64,000 nt of DNA from Taibaiella sp965229095. GTDB taxonomy: Bacteria > Bacteroidota > Bacteroidia > Chitinophagales > Chitinophagaceae. Below the pieces are notes generated by a model, which worked only from the letters and a program-made list of their open reading frames with translations, was not told the DNA's origin and searched no databases. Made by a program: the position numbers and the translations under genes. This document shows, one piece after another, positions 54,172-62,510 of the stretch (positions are counted from its first letter, which is position 1; each line of letters starts with the position of its first letter). The DNA lies in NCBI GenBank assembly GCA_965229095.1, contig OZ245855.1:2790001-2854000 (forward strand), written 5' to 3'.

Positions 54172-55734
54172 ATGAAAGCAACATTCTATAAAAAAGCCTT
54201 ATTGGGGCTGATAGTGTGCCTTGCTTATGACGCGCACCAGGATAAGGTACAAGCACAAATCATAAGCACAGTAGCCGGCGACGGCAGCACGGGCATAGGA
54301 ACCAGCGGTATTGGTGGCAGCAACAGCATTGCCGTAGATACTGCGGGCAATCTTTACGTAGCCACCGGCGGCCTGAATACGATAAGAAAGATAACGCCCG
54401 CTAATACAGTAACCACTTTTGCAGGAACGGGTGCAGCAGGCTTTTCGGGCGATAATGGCAACGCAGCAGCAGCTACTTTCAGGGGTATCCTCGATCTTTA
54501 TGTGGCCGCAGGCAACTTATATGTAGCCGATGCAGGCAACCGCAGGATCAGGAAAATAAACCTGAGCACCAATACGGTGACTACCGTGGCCGGCGATGGT
54601 ACCACCGGTATCACCGGCAATGGGATAGGCGGTACGGCAGCGGTAGCCGTTGATACTGCCGGTAATATTTATGTAGCCGGCGGCGGTATTCCTGTGATCC
54701 GGAAAATAACGCCTGCCAATGTTTACAGCACTTTTGCCGGTACCGGCACTGCCGGCTTTGCCGGCGATAACGGCCCGGCTACAGCCGCAGCTTTAAACCT
54801 GCCTTCCGACTTGTTTATCAGCAATGGAAAACTGTATATCGCCGATTCCCGGAACAGGCGGATACGCAGTATCAACCTGGCTACCAATACCATCACAACA
54901 GTTGCCGGCGATGGCACCACCAATAACAGCGGCAACGGGATAGGCGCAGCCACAGGCGTTGCTGTAGATGGCGGCGACAATATTTTTGTGGCAACAGGCG
55001 CAGCAGGCAATGCGATACGCAAGATCAACGGCAGCACTTACACTACCCTCACAGGTGGCACGGCAACCGGCGGCTTTAGCGGGGACAACGGCAATCCCGG
55101 CACCGCTACACTCAATCTGCCCTCTGATTTGTATATCAGTGGCACCAATTTACTGGTGACTGACGAGAAAAACAGGAGGGTACGCAAGATAACCGGCACT
55201 ACCATTCCTTTGCCATTGAACATGATCCGTTTTACCGCAACACCGGTACGCAACGATGTGGTACTGACATGGATTACGGTGCAGGAAAGGAACACAGCAG
55301 GTTTTGATGTAGAAAGAAGCGGCGATGCCCATAGCTTTACAGGAATCGGTTCTGTAAGCAGTCAAAGCAATAATCCGCAGGAAGAGCATACTTATGTCTT
55401 TAATGACCTGACACCACTAAGTGGCAGATCGTTCTACAGGCTGAAGATCAATGACCGCGATGGCAGCTTTACCTACAGTACCATAGCCGAGGTAAACAGG
55501 GGCAGCGAGGGCAGCGTTGTCCTTAGCCCCGTTCCCGCCCTCAATAGCGTCACTTTATCGGTCGGTAACAAAGAGCTGATCGGCTCCAGGGCACAGCTCA
55601 GCGACCTGCAGGGCAAGGTCATCCAACAGTTCACCCTGGCTGCGGTACAACAACTGGATATTACCTCCCTGGCTTCCGGTATATATACTTTAAAGCTGGC
55701 TGATGGTAATGTTATACGCCTCGTAAAGCAATAG
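54172..55734 (+). CDS. T9SS type A NHL-repeat secreted protein
   Basis: A 520-residue protein with a signal-like N-terminus (LLGLIVCLAYDAH, possible cleavage near VQAQI). About six NHL repeats fill residues 30-345, with motifs TVAGDGTTG, SIAVDTAGNLYVATGG, IRKITPAN, FAGTGAAGFSGDNG and LYVADAGNRRIRKI, giving a beta-propeller. A fibronectin-like segment follows (TPVRNDVVLTWITVQERN, FDVERSGDAHSF), then a short type A sorting end (LSPVPALNSVTLSVG ... GIYTLKLADGNVIRLVKQ). It should be secreted and possibly binds protein or sugar. It is cotranscribed with the collar protein. Confidence 0.88.
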   Translation: MKATFYKKALLGLIVCLAYDAHQDKVQAQIISTVAGDGSTGIGTSGIGGSNSIAVDTAGNLYVATGGLNTIRKITPANTVTTFAGTGAAGFSGDNGNAAAATFRGILDLYVAAGNLYVADAGNRRIRKINLSTNTVTTVAGDGTTGITGNGIGGTAAVAVDTAGNIYVAGGGIPVIRKITPANVYSTFAGTGTAGFAGDNGPATAAALNLPSDLFISNGKLYIADSRNRRIRSINLATNTITTVAGDGTTNNSGNGIGAATGVAVDGGDNIFVATGAAGNAIRKINGSTYTTLTGGTATGGFSGDNGNPGTATLNLPSDLYISGTNLLVTDEKNRRVRKITGTTIPLPLNMIRFTATPVRNDVVLTWITVQERNTAGFDVERSGDAHSFTGIGSVSSQSNNPQEEHTYVFNDLTPLSGRSFYRLKINDRDGSFTYSTIAEVNRGSEGSVVLSPVPALNSVTLSVGNKELIGSRAQLSDLQGKVIQQFTLAAVQQLDITSLASGIYTLKLADGNVIRLVKQ

Positions 55735-55765
55735 CCGGACCCGTATTATCTGTTTTGTTTTCTTT

Positions 55766-55800
55766 AAAGAACATCTGTACTTGATCTGCAGATGTTCTTT
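55766..55800 (+). terminator. Terminator of the tail-collar/NHL operon
   Basis: A 12-bp stem AAAGAACATCTG with an 11-nt loop, followed by ATTTTTG. The T-tract also forms the -7 element of the next gene. Confidence 0.88.
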
Positions 55801-55807
55801 ATTTTTG
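55781..55807 (+). promoter_or_regulatory. Promoter overlapping a terminator (TTG-N16-TATTTTTG)
   Basis: TTG (55781-55783) lies inside the terminator loop and TATTTTTG (55800-55807) is its T-tract. The implied start is at about 55812-55814, so the mRNA of the next gene would be leaderless or nearly so. Confidence 0.45.
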
Positions 55808-55814
55808 TGATCAC

Positions 55815-56135
55815 ATGAATCCTACCGAAACAGAATTATTAAAGGAAACGCTGGCCGATGATTTCGGTCTGGCCGTCAACGACCTTGTTTCCAAAGCGAA
55901 GATCATTGCCGCGCTTACCTGGCGGGTAGACCAGCTGATCGCAGGCAACCCGGACCAATTGTTCTCTATGCTGTACCGGCTCGATATTTCGGAAAGGAAG
56001 ATCAAGGAAGCCATGGCCACCGAAGACGAAGTGACCAAAAAAATTGCCGTTCTGATCTACGAACGGCAATTGGAGAAAATAATATCAAGAAGGCAATTCA
56101 AAAGCGATATGCCCGAAGACGATCTCGCCTGGTAA
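55815..56135 (+). CDS. Small conserved helical protein, unknown
   Basis: A 106-residue acidic and helical protein (MNPTETELLKETLADDFGLA, then AALTWRVDQLIAGNPDQLFSML). No signal peptide, membrane segment or recognised motif. The C-terminal part is charged (LEKIISRRQFKSDMPEDDLAW). It is likely a cytosolic Bacteroidota protein of unknown role. Its ATG lies only 7 nt after the -7 element. Confidence 0.68.
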   Translation: MNPTETELLKETLADDFGLAVNDLVSKAKIIAALTWRVDQLIAGNPDQLFSMLYRLDISERKIKEAMATEDEVTKKIAVLIYERQLEKIISRRQFKSDMPEDDLAW

Positions 56136-56140
56136 ATGCA

Positions 56141-56452
56141 CTATTTATCGTTGTTCTTTTTGATGTCCTGGATGGAAACGAGGTCATACACCACGGTGCC
56201 GAAAGCGCAGGTATCGATAATGCCTGTATGGGTATATTTTACTTTAACCTTAAGTCCTCCATGCTGGTAAGCCGAAGGCAGGTATTGGGGTTGCACGATC
56301 GCCTGATCTTCCAGTTGCAGCAGGTAACCACAGCCAATGTTGGTAATATCGCCGGTATCCACAATAGTAGCGTCCACCATATCTTTATCCTTACTGCAGG
56401 AAACAGCCATAAACAACACAGCAAGAAGGGCCAGGGTATATTTTTTCGTCAT
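56141..56452 (-). CDS. Small lipoprotein, unknown
   Basis: A 103-residue protein with a lipoprotein signal peptide (LALLAVLFMAVSC; Cys next to SKDKD). The mature part is a short beta-rich domain with two further Cys (IGCGYLLQLEDQAI, IDTCAFGTVVYDL). Function unknown. It converges with the preceding small gene, separated by 5 nt. Confidence 0.75.
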   Translation of the reverse strand: MTKKYTLALLAVLFMAVSCSKDKDMVDATIVDTGDITNIGCGYLLQLEDQAIVQPQYLPSAYQHGGLKVKVKYTHTGIIDTCAFGTVVYDLVSIQDIKKNNDK

Positions 56453-56504
56453 CGGTTTTAAATTGAACGGTTAAAAATATAAAATCCGGCCTGGAAATCA
56501 AAAT

Positions 56505-57215
56505 TTATTCCGTGAATTTATACCCTACACCCCTTACCGAATGGAAATGCCGGGGATTACGGGTGTCTTTTTCGAAGTATTTGCGGAAGTTGAGGATAAA
56601 ATTGTCGATGGTGCGGGTAGTGGGATATACATTATAACCCCAAACCACCTGCAAGATATGCTCGCGGGATACTACCTCATTTTTATGTTCTACCAATAGC
56701 TTTAGTAAGGCTATCTCTTTCTTGCTCAGTTCCAGGGTCTTGCCATCCTTATCTTTGCCCGATTGGGCGGTAAAGTCGATCTTGCAACGGCCAAAGGCAT
56801 ATACATCCGGGGCCGCATTTCTTTCTTTCAGCTTCTTATTCTTGACCACCAGCTTTTCTACCCGCAGCAATAATTCTTCCAGGTTGAAAGGTTTGGTCAT
56901 GTAATCGTCGCCACCCTTTTTGAGCCCTTCGATACGGTCTGCGCCGCTGTTGCGGGCCGAGAGGAACAAGATGGGCACCTCGTTGTTCTGCATCCTGATA
57001 TTTTCGCAAACGGTGATACCATCCATTTCCGGGAGCATAATATCCAGGATGATGAGGTCGAAGTATTCGTTCTTCACCGCTTTCAACACAGCAGCACCGT
57101 TATCTACGGTAGTCACTTCATAACCTTCCAGCTCCAGGTTCAGCTTGATGGCTTCCCTGAGGCTTTCTTCATCTTCGACTACGAGCAGCGAGGCTTTGGG
57201 ATCATGTTTGGACAT
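56505..57215 (-). CDS. OmpR/PhoB-family response regulator
   Basis: A 236-residue protein. The receiver domain shows the acidic pair LLVVEDEE, the phosphorylated Asp in LIILDIMLPEMDG, Ser/Thr in LFLSARNSG and Lys in YMTKPFNLEEL. The C-terminal winged helix has LELSKKEIALLKLLVEHKNEVVSREHIL and RTIDNFILNFRKYFE ending RGVGYKF. It resembles Bacteroidota RprY-type regulators. No sensor kinase is adjacent in the window, so its partner is elsewhere. A -7 element TACCTTTG is at 57254-57247. Confidence 0.95.
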   Translation of the reverse strand: MSKHDPKASLLVVEDEESLREAIKLNLELEGYEVTTVDNGAAVLKAVKNEYFDLIILDIMLPEMDGITVCENIRMQNNEVPILFLSARNSGADRIEGLKKGGDDYMTKPFNLEELLLRVEKLVVKNKKLKERNAAPDVYAFGRCKIDFTAQSGKDKDGKTLELSKKEIALLKLLVEHKNEVVSREHILQVVWGYNVYPTTRTIDNFILNFRKYFEKDTRNPRHFHSVRGVGYKFTE

Positions 57216-57246
57216 AAGGATCAGATCAGTAATTAAAGGAATGCCG

Positions 57247-57254
57247 CAAAGGTA
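57247..57254 (-). promoter_or_regulatory. -7 promoter element of the response-regulator gene (TACCTTTG)
   Basis: An exact TAnnTTTG match on the minus strand 32 nt before the start codon at 57215. No TTG at the usual distance. Confidence 0.45.
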
Positions 57255-57364
57255 GTAAGTTAGCCAGGGAAACGGCGAATAGGCTTATCGAGGATTGTAA
57301 TAGTTCTGTCATTTTTCCCCTGCCCGAAAGGCATATCCCGTCAGGCTACACGTTCCCTGCAGCG

Positions 57365-57997
57365 CTAAAACAAGCCATTGATCTGGGCGTCTATTTTACC
57401 GATAATGCTGGCGAAGCCATCTTCCGTTTCATCAAAATTGATCTCATCGCTTTCGATGATCAGGAGCGGACCATCGTTGTATTTGGCGATCCAGTTATTG
57501 TAATGCTCATTGAGGCGCTTCAGGTAATCCAGCCTTATGTTTTCCTCGTATTCCCGGCCCCGTTTCTGGATACGGTCCACCAGCGTGGGTATGGATGCTT
57601 TAAGGTAAATAAGCAGATCGGGAGGGCTTACCATTTTGGTAAGTGTCTGGAAAAACTGGGCGTAGTTTTCAAAATCCCGGCGCGACATCAGGCCCATCTC
57701 GTGCAGGTTAGGTGCAAAAATATGCGCATCTTCGTAGATGGTACGGTCCTGGATCACCGTATGCTCACCGTTCTGTATTTCCAGCAACTGGCGCAGCCGG
57801 CTGTTGAGGAAGTAGACCTGCAGGTTGAACGACCAGCGGTGCATGTCGTTGTAGAAATCGTTGAGATAGGGATTATCCTCTGTCGATTCAAACTGCGGTA
57901 TCCATTTGTAATGCTTTGCCAGCATTTGGGTAAGTGTTGTTTTACCAGCACCTATGTTTCCGGCAATAGCGATATGTTTTAATTTCTTTAGGGGCAT
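57365..57997 (-). CDS. Deoxynucleoside kinase (dNK/dGK family)
   Basis: The ATG at 57997 was chosen (MPLKKLKHIAIAGNIGAGK), giving 210 residues as usual for this family; the upstream TTG is rejected. P-loop GNIGAGKTT, the DRT/ERS-type motif IQDRTIYEDAHIF, and the LID segment IQKRGREYEENI are present. The enzyme salvages deoxynucleosides by phosphorylation; the preferred base cannot be stated. A near-consensus promoter lies upstream. Confidence 0.94.
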   Translation of the reverse strand: MPLKKLKHIAIAGNIGAGKTTLTQMLAKHYKWIPQFESTEDNPYLNDFYNDMHRWSFNLQVYFLNSRLRQLLEIQNGEHTVIQDRTIYEDAHIFAPNLHEMGLMSRRDFENYAQFFQTLTKMVSPPDLLIYLKASIPTLVDRIQKRGREYEENIRLDYLKRLNEHYNNWIAKYNDGPLLIIESDEINFDETEDGFASIIGKIDAQINGLF

Positions 57998-58062
57998 CAG
58001 TACAGGAGTAAGTTTTTGGGGTAACAAGGTGCGTCGTGTTCTTTGCTCCGGTGATCAGGCGC

Positions 58063-58095
58063 CAAAAATAGAAGTTTTTTTTTCAGTTGTGCCAA
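58063..58095 (-). promoter_or_regulatory. Promoter of the deoxynucleoside kinase gene
   Basis: On the minus strand TTG (58095-58093), a 22-nt spacer and TATTTTTG (58070-58063), an exact -7 element; leader about 60 nt. Confidence 0.55.
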
Positions 58096-58199
58096 AAAGA
58101 AAATGAACTCCGTATAAACAGAATGATGGAAACGTTTGTTGTTGGTTACAACAAATCCCTCAAAATCTTGTATCTTAAGCATTGTAAACAACTAACTTT

Positions 58200-58643
58200 A
58201 TGAGAATCATCCAAATCGCGCTATTTTCTCTCTTATTTTTCAGTGCCGGTTGCGCCGCTATGAAAAAAGGGGACAAAACTAAAAAAGAGCAAATGCCCGC
58301 AGCGCTATCAGGCACCTGGGTGCTGGACTTTATTCCTACTCCTTCGGGAACGCTCGACAGCCTTTATCCTACCCGGAAACCGGAGCTGACTTTTGAGCCG
58401 GCAAAGAAAAGGTTCCATGGCTATTCCGGCTGTAACGGGATGAATGGGCCATTGGTGGGCGAGGGCCACAACATCAGCTTCAGGGACGATATCGTGATGA
58501 CCATGATGGCCTGTCCCGGCAATGGAGAGGGCGTCTTTATGGAAACCCTGAAAAAGATAAACAGGTTCGATATCAGCGCCGATGGCAAAACGCTGACCAT
58601 GATCCAGGGAGATATCGCCTTACTGCGCTTTCACAAAAAATAA
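58200..58643 (+). CDS. META-domain lipoprotein (HslJ-like)
   Basis: A 147-residue protein with a lipobox ending AGC (LFFSAGCAAMKK). The mature part is a META domain: LSGTWVLDFIPTPSG, KRFHGYSGCNGMNGPLV and IVMTMMACPGNGEG, which are the family hallmarks, plus FDISADGKTLTMIQG at the end. Such domains occur in stress-related envelope proteins such as HslJ. The specific role is unknown. It is followed 10 nt later by an SRPBCC gene. Confidence 0.9.
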   Translation: MRIIQIALFSLLFFSAGCAAMKKGDKTKKEQMPAALSGTWVLDFIPTPSGTLDSLYPTRKPELTFEPAKKRFHGYSGCNGMNGPLVGEGHNISFRDDIVMTMMACPGNGEGVFMETLKKINRFDISADGKTLTMIQGDIALLRFHKK

Positions 58644-58653
58644 GCGCCCCGGT

Positions 58654-59115
58654 ATGAAGACCTATAGCCTGAAACAAAATATTACTATAGCCGCCCCACT
58701 GGAAGAAGTATGGGCATTTTTCTCCGATCCGTATAACCTGGCCAAAATATCGCCGGGTTATATGGATTTCAGGATTGTCCATTGTCCCGAAACAGCAGAA
58801 ATATACGATGGCATGCTGATCGAGTACCGGATCAAACCTGTTCTGGGCGTACCGCTCCGGTGGGTAACACTCATTAAAAAAGTAAAACCCGGGACCTGCT
58901 TTATGGATACCCAGGTGGCCGGCCCTTATGCTTTGTGGGAACATACGCACACTTTTCAGGAAACGGGCACGGGCACTTATATGCAGGATGAGGTGAAGTA
59001 TGCTTTGCCTTTGGGTGTCCTGGGCCGGCTGGCCCATACCCTTTTTGTAAAAAGGCAACTGAAAGGCATTTTCGATTACCGGGAACGGGTTATTCATAAC
59101 CTGTTCCATCAATAA
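58654..59115 (+). CDS. SRPBCC (START/Bet v 1 fold) ligand-binding protein
   Basis: A 153-residue protein. It opens YSLKQNITIAAPLEEVWAFF, the classic first strand and helix of polyketide-cyclase/SRPBCC proteins, and closes with a long C-terminal helix (TLFVKRQLKGIFDYRERVIH). The cavity between them binds hydrophobic ligands. This subtype is often annotated as a cell-division-inhibitor-like protein, but no such role is shown. It is probably cotranscribed with the META lipoprotein. Confidence 0.88.
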   Translation: MKTYSLKQNITIAAPLEEVWAFFSDPYNLAKISPGYMDFRIVHCPETAEIYDGMLIEYRIKPVLGVPLRWVTLIKKVKPGTCFMDTQVAGPYALWEHTHTFQETGTGTYMQDEVKYALPLGVLGRLAHTLFVKRQLKGIFDYRERVIHNLFHQ

Positions 59116-59135
59116 ATGCTTCCTGTGCTGCGCGG

Positions 59136-59909
59136 TTATCTTTTGTAAGTACGGTTCAGTATCGCATACAGTTCCGGGTGGTGCTCTTCCAGGAAATGAG
59201 GTTTCTGAAAGAAATATTCGGAGAGTACGGCAAAGAACTCGGCATCGTTGGTAGCCGCATAAGGATTGATATCCGACTCCCCTTCCCTGATCTCTTTTAT
59301 CGTCTGGTGCATCTGCCTTATCCAGGGGCTTACCAGCTCTTTGGGGATCATATACTCCGGCACGCCATCGGTAGCCCCATCGGCTTTGTCGAGCAAATGC
59401 ACGAATTCATGTATCGCCGTATTGCCCGCGCCATTATGCTCAAAACCCGCCCTTAAAGAAGGTTGCGACAGGATCATCATCCGGTGCATAGCGCCGTCGC
59501 CAACCATACCCAGCACATTACGTTCCTCATCTTCCACGCTGAACCCCTGGGTAAAGGTACCCGGGTAGATCAATACCTCGTCCAGGTTGTTATAAGCCCA
59601 ATCGGTAAAGTAAAAGATGGGGATAATGGCGCTGGAAGCCACATACAGCCGGTCCAGCGTCGTGAGCACCACGCCGCTTACCGGTGTGATCTTGGTGGTA
59701 TCCAGGAAATGCTGTACCCTGTCGCGGAAAATAATTTTATCCGGCTCAGAAAGCCTTTGGTAAAAGCTTACATGCTCTTCGAGCAATTGCTGCATCTGTT
59801 CCGCCGGTACCGGCACTGCGGATATATCCTTATTCTTTTGGGATTTTCTGAAATAGGAAAAAATCAATACCACGATGACAAGGACGATCAGTATTTGCAG
59901 GAGCATCAT
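59136..59909 (-). CDS. MtfA-like zinc metallopeptidase (M90)
   Basis: A 257-residue protein; the start is the first of two adjacent ATGs (59909/59906). It has an N-terminal membrane segment (LLQILIVLVIVVLIFSYF), then the M90 catalytic motif NTAIHEFVHLLDKADG (HEFVH) with a downstream Glu in AEFFAVLSEYFF, which is the MtfA signature. In enteric bacteria MtfA binds the Mlc repressor; Bacteroidota versions are membrane-anchored and their role is not established. The promoter is near-consensus and the gene is divergent from PCD. Confidence 0.92.
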   Translation of the reverse strand: MMLLQILIVLVIVVLIFSYFRKSQKNKDISAVPVPAEQMQQLLEEHVSFYQRLSEPDKIIFRDRVQHFLDTTKITPVSGVVLTTLDRLYVASSAIIPIFYFTDWAYNNLDEVLIYPGTFTQGFSVEDEERNVLGMVGDGAMHRMMILSQPSLRAGFEHNGAGNTAIHEFVHLLDKADGATDGVPEYMIPKELVSPWIRQMHQTIKEIREGESDINPYAATNDAEFFAVLSEYFFQKPHFLEEHHPELYAILNRTYKR

Positions 59910-59938
59910 AAGGGTACAATGAAATGGTTAGACGCTGA

Positions 59939-59965
59939 CAAATATAAGATTAACGGGCGGTACAA
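59939..59965 (-). promoter_or_regulatory. Promoter of the MtfA-like gene
   Basis: On the minus strand TTG (59965-59963), a 16-nt spacer and TATATTTG (59946-59939), an exact -7 element; leader about 22 nt. Confidence 0.6.
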
Positions 59966-60016
59966 CATTCTGTAAGCAATGTTGTTTTATATTCGCCCCC
60001 ATAAAAAGCAAATACC

Positions 60017-60247
60017 ATGTGGCTGGAACAAAACAACCAATTATACCGCGCTTTTACATTCAAAGACTTTGTCGAAGCCTTTGCCTTCATGACCAAAGTA
60101 GCGACACTTGCCGAAGCGCACAACCATCATCCCACCTGGGCCAACACCTACAATAAAGTGGAGATATGGCTACAAACGCATGATGCAGGCAATGTAGTGA
60201 CGCAAAAAGATGAAGACCTGGCAGAAGCGATCGACAAACTGCTGTAA
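60017..60247 (+). CDS. Pterin-4a-carbinolamine dehydratase
   Basis: A 76-residue protein with the PCD/DCoH signature EAHNHHPTWANTYNKVEIWLQTHD followed by a C-terminal helix (EDLAEAIDKLL). The enzyme dehydrates 4a-hydroxytetrahydropterin, recycling the cofactor of aromatic amino-acid hydroxylases. No hydroxylase gene is in the window. It is shorter than the usual 95-110 residues at the N-terminus. A weak -7 element TATATTCG (59988-59995) precedes it. Confidence 0.92.
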   Translation: MWLEQNNQLYRAFTFKDFVEAFAFMTKVATLAEAHNHHPTWANTYNKVEIWLQTHDAGNVVTQKDEDLAEAIDKLL

Positions 60248-60273
60248 GCCCATAAGCTCCGGGGTATCCGGGG

Positions 60274-60657
60274 CTATAGCACCAGTTGGCCGAAAAGCCG
60301 GTCCAGCATATCACCTGCATCGGTACAAAAACCGGGATGGGCCTTTGAGGTCTGTAATATGGTGCTCCTGGTGGCGGTCAGCCAGCGGAAACGTTCCCGC
60401 ATAATAAGCTCCCCTATAGGTCCGGCCTCTTTGCCTCCTTTACATATCCGGTCGAAGGCTTTCAGGTTTTCTTCGAGGGTGGTTACATCCAGCTCGCTGC
60501 ACAAGGCCCATAGTCTCTGAGCATCCAGCAGGTACCGCATCTGAAGAAATTTTTGCGCAGCACAATACACGATCACGCCGCTGTTCAGGAACTCTTCGCG
60601 TTCGACCCTGGGTACGATCCGGATTACGGCATATTCAAATAAGTGCTGCTCTGGCAT
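60274..60657 (-). CDS. DUF3037 protein
   Basis: The start is the ATG at 60657 (MPEQHLFEYAVIRIVPRV), giving 127 residues. The opening YAVIRIVPRVEREEFLNSGVIVYC matches the DUF3037 signature (strand, charged turn, GVI/V core). The rest is helical, ending with DMLDRLFGQLVL. Function unknown. The gene overlaps the HipA-like kinase gene upstream by 23 nt (60635-60657), so the two are probably translationally coupled. Confidence 0.85.
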   Translation of the reverse strand: MPEQHLFEYAVIRIVPRVEREEFLNSGVIVYCAAQKFLQMRYLLDAQRLWALCSELDVTTLEENLKAFDRICKGGKEAGPIGELIMRERFRWLTATRSTILQTSKAHPGFCTDAGDMLDRLFGQLVL

Positions 60658-61435
60658 CCTGTGCATCTTTTACAAAAACGGAAGAATGATTGACCCTGGT
60701 TTGCAGGAAATAGGCGTAAGCCTCACGATGTTCGGCAACCGATGCAAAAGGCGCATCGCCGGCAAGCCATTCTTCCGGGATCAGATTTACAATGGCCTGT
60801 ATCTTCCCGGGCGTCAACAGGGCCTTTAATTCTTTATCGACCTCCTCCAGGGCCGATGCCCTGTGAAGCAATACATGATTTTTTACAAGGGCGAAGGGTT
60901 TCTTCGCCTGCTCTTCCCAATTGTGCCAGGAATGGTGGAAATACAGGGAAGCACCGTGGTCGATAAGCCACAGCTCCCGGTGCCACAACAGCATATTCGT
61001 GTTCTTTACGGTACGGTCCACATTATTCAGCAGGCAGTCGAGCCACACGATACGGGAGGCCAGTTGCGGTTCCACAACCGTTACTGTAGGATCGAAAGTG
61101 ATGGCGCCCGAGAGGTAATGCAGGCCCAGGTTGAGGCCCACACTGGCTTGCAGCAGGTCTTGTATTTCTTCATCAGGCTCTGTACGGCCAAAGGCTTCGT
61201 CCAGGCTGGCAAAAACAAGCTCGGGCATACGCAGCCCCAATGCACGGGCTACCTCCCCACCAACCAGGTCGGCGATCAGGGCTTTGGTCCCCTGCCCCGC
61301 TCCCCTGAATTTAAGCACATACAGGAAACCATCATCGGCTTCGGCAATAGCCGGCATCGATCCGCCTTCCCGCAAGGGTGTTACGTAACGGGTTACCTGC
61401 ACCCGGCGCAGTTCGCTGGCATAATTATGATTCAT
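60635..61435 (-). CDS. HipA-like kinase (HipA_2 type)
   Basis: The start is the ATG at 61435 (MNHNYASELRRVQVTRYV), giving 266 residues. Kinase-like motifs: YVLKFRGAGQGTKALIADLVGG (nucleotide loop with Lys), LPELVF-like hinge (MPELVFASLDEAF), catalytic loop WLDCLLNNVDRTVKNTN and a DHG metal motif in LWLIDHGASLYFH. Unlike full HipA (about 440 residues) it lacks the N-terminal HipA domain, and there is no HipB-type HTH gene beside it. The next gene (DUF3037) overlaps it. It is likely a small-molecule or protein kinase; the target is unknown. Confidence 0.83.
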   Translation of the reverse strand: MNHNYASELRRVQVTRYVTPLREGGSMPAIAEADDGFLYVLKFRGAGQGTKALIADLVGGEVARALGLRMPELVFASLDEAFGRTEPDEEIQDLLQASVGLNLGLHYLSGAITFDPTVTVVEPQLASRIVWLDCLLNNVDRTVKNTNMLLWHRELWLIDHGASLYFHHSWHNWEEQAKKPFALVKNHVLLHRASALEEVDKELKALLTPGKIQAIVNLIPEEWLAGDAPFASVAEHREAYAYFLQTRVNHSSVFVKDAQDARAALI

Positions 61436-61538
61436 GAAACAAATGTGGCGGTACATTTCCAAGTCAGGGTATGGTACGTGCCGCGACAAAAATAAGGTAG
61501 CCCGCCCACATTACCGCTGTTTTTAAGTGGTACCGGCT

Positions 61539-62033
61539 TCAGGGCCGCTTTTCAGTAATGATCTGTCCGCGATAAGCAATATTTTGCCTTTGGTTGAACA
61601 TGACCTGCACATAGGCATAGCCATCGGGATATAAGGTGATTTTCATGTCGCGGATCTCCGGATTGCCTTTGGGCTTCAGCATAAGGTTCCTTTCTTTTCC
61701 TGTTGCTTTCCCTGGAATAAATTCAAAATCGGTGGTGGTAAAATGAAGGGTTTCATCCCTCGCATAAGCTGCATTGTAGACCCTGCCGAAATAAGGCAGG
61801 TAACAGAAGAGACTGTCTTTTGAAAACCGGAGTTCAAAACCGGCTGTAAGCTGCCGGGAATTACCACTGGCAGGATACACTATTTCGGGCCGGAAGGAAT
61901 ACTGCAACAGCTCGGGACTGGTACTATCCGAAGAGATTGTGGTTGCCTTCGATGCCTTTCTTTGCCAGCCGGAAGCCGTTCCGGCACCCATAAACACAAA
62001 GGCCAGCACAATAATATAATCTCTCTTTTTCAT
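61539..62033 (-). CDS. DUF4251 exported protein
   Basis: A 164-residue protein with a signal peptide (YIIVLAFVFMGAGTASGWQ). The mature part follows the DUF4251 pattern: LRFSKDSLFCYLPYFGRVYNA, LHFTTTDFEFIP and MKITLYPDGYAYVQVMFNQRQ. Members are common in Bacteroidota and of unknown function, probably periplasmic beta-rich proteins. It stands alone on the minus strand. Confidence 0.83.
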   Translation of the reverse strand: MKKRDYIIVLAFVFMGAGTASGWQRKASKATTISSDSTSPELLQYSFRPEIVYPASGNSRQLTAGFELRFSKDSLFCYLPYFGRVYNAAYARDETLHFTTTDFEFIPGKATGKERNLMLKPKGNPEIRDMKITLYPDGYAYVQVMFNQRQNIAYRGQIITEKRP

Positions 62034-62210
62034 GAAAAATGCTTTAAAAAGAAACGAATATTTAAACGCAATGCCTATGTTTATCAGCTCATTCTATAAT
62101 ATTCCTATTTTACTGAAGATGGCATACTTCTTGAGGCGCTATTTAAAGCTAAGGGTTTTCTTAAATTCTTAACACCTGCTAAACTCTCTACTTTTATAAT
62201 TTTAGGCCAT

Positions 62211-62348
62211 ATGAACGCACGAGACAGAGCTTACCTGGAGAGCCTGCCTGAGTTCCAGCTTAACCAGCAACTGCTCCAATTGGAAGAAAAACTGATAGAA
62301 CTTATTCTCACGATTAACCCGGTAGAAGAACTAACGTTATACGGTTAG
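62211..62348 (+). CDS. Small ORF of 45 residues, hypothetical
   Basis: An ATG at 62211 opens a 45-codon frame starting MNARDRAYLESLPEF, with a helical charged core (QLLQLEEKLIELILTI) and TAG at 62346-62348. A weak -7-like TAATTTTA lies upstream. Similarity is unknown; the sequence has the composition of a real small protein, but it might be spurious. Confidence 0.45.
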   Translation: MNARDRAYLESLPEFQLNQQLLQLEEKLIELILTINPVEELTLYG

Positions 62349-62482
62349 TACACAGCCTTTTGCCCGGCGTCCGGTACCCTGCCTGGCGCCTTGGGCCATT
62401 ACCGGGCTTCACAGCGCCACAAGCATTCCTTTAAATAAATCTTAATTTTTTCACTATACGAAGCCTACCCCGTTAACTGTCG

Positions 62483-62490
62483 TAATTTTG
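62483..62490 (+). promoter_or_regulatory. -7 promoter element (TAATTTTG) of a small gene
   Basis: An exact TAnnTTTG match 20 nt before the ATG at 62511. No TTG at the usual distance. Confidence 0.45.
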
Positions 62491-62510
62491 GGCCACCAAA
62501 CAATCATACT

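Noticed and set aside
60635..61435. HipA-like kinase as a classical HipAB toxin-antitoxin system
   Set aside because: It lacks the N-terminal HipA domain and no HipB-like helix-turn-helix gene is adjacent; the partner is DUF3037.
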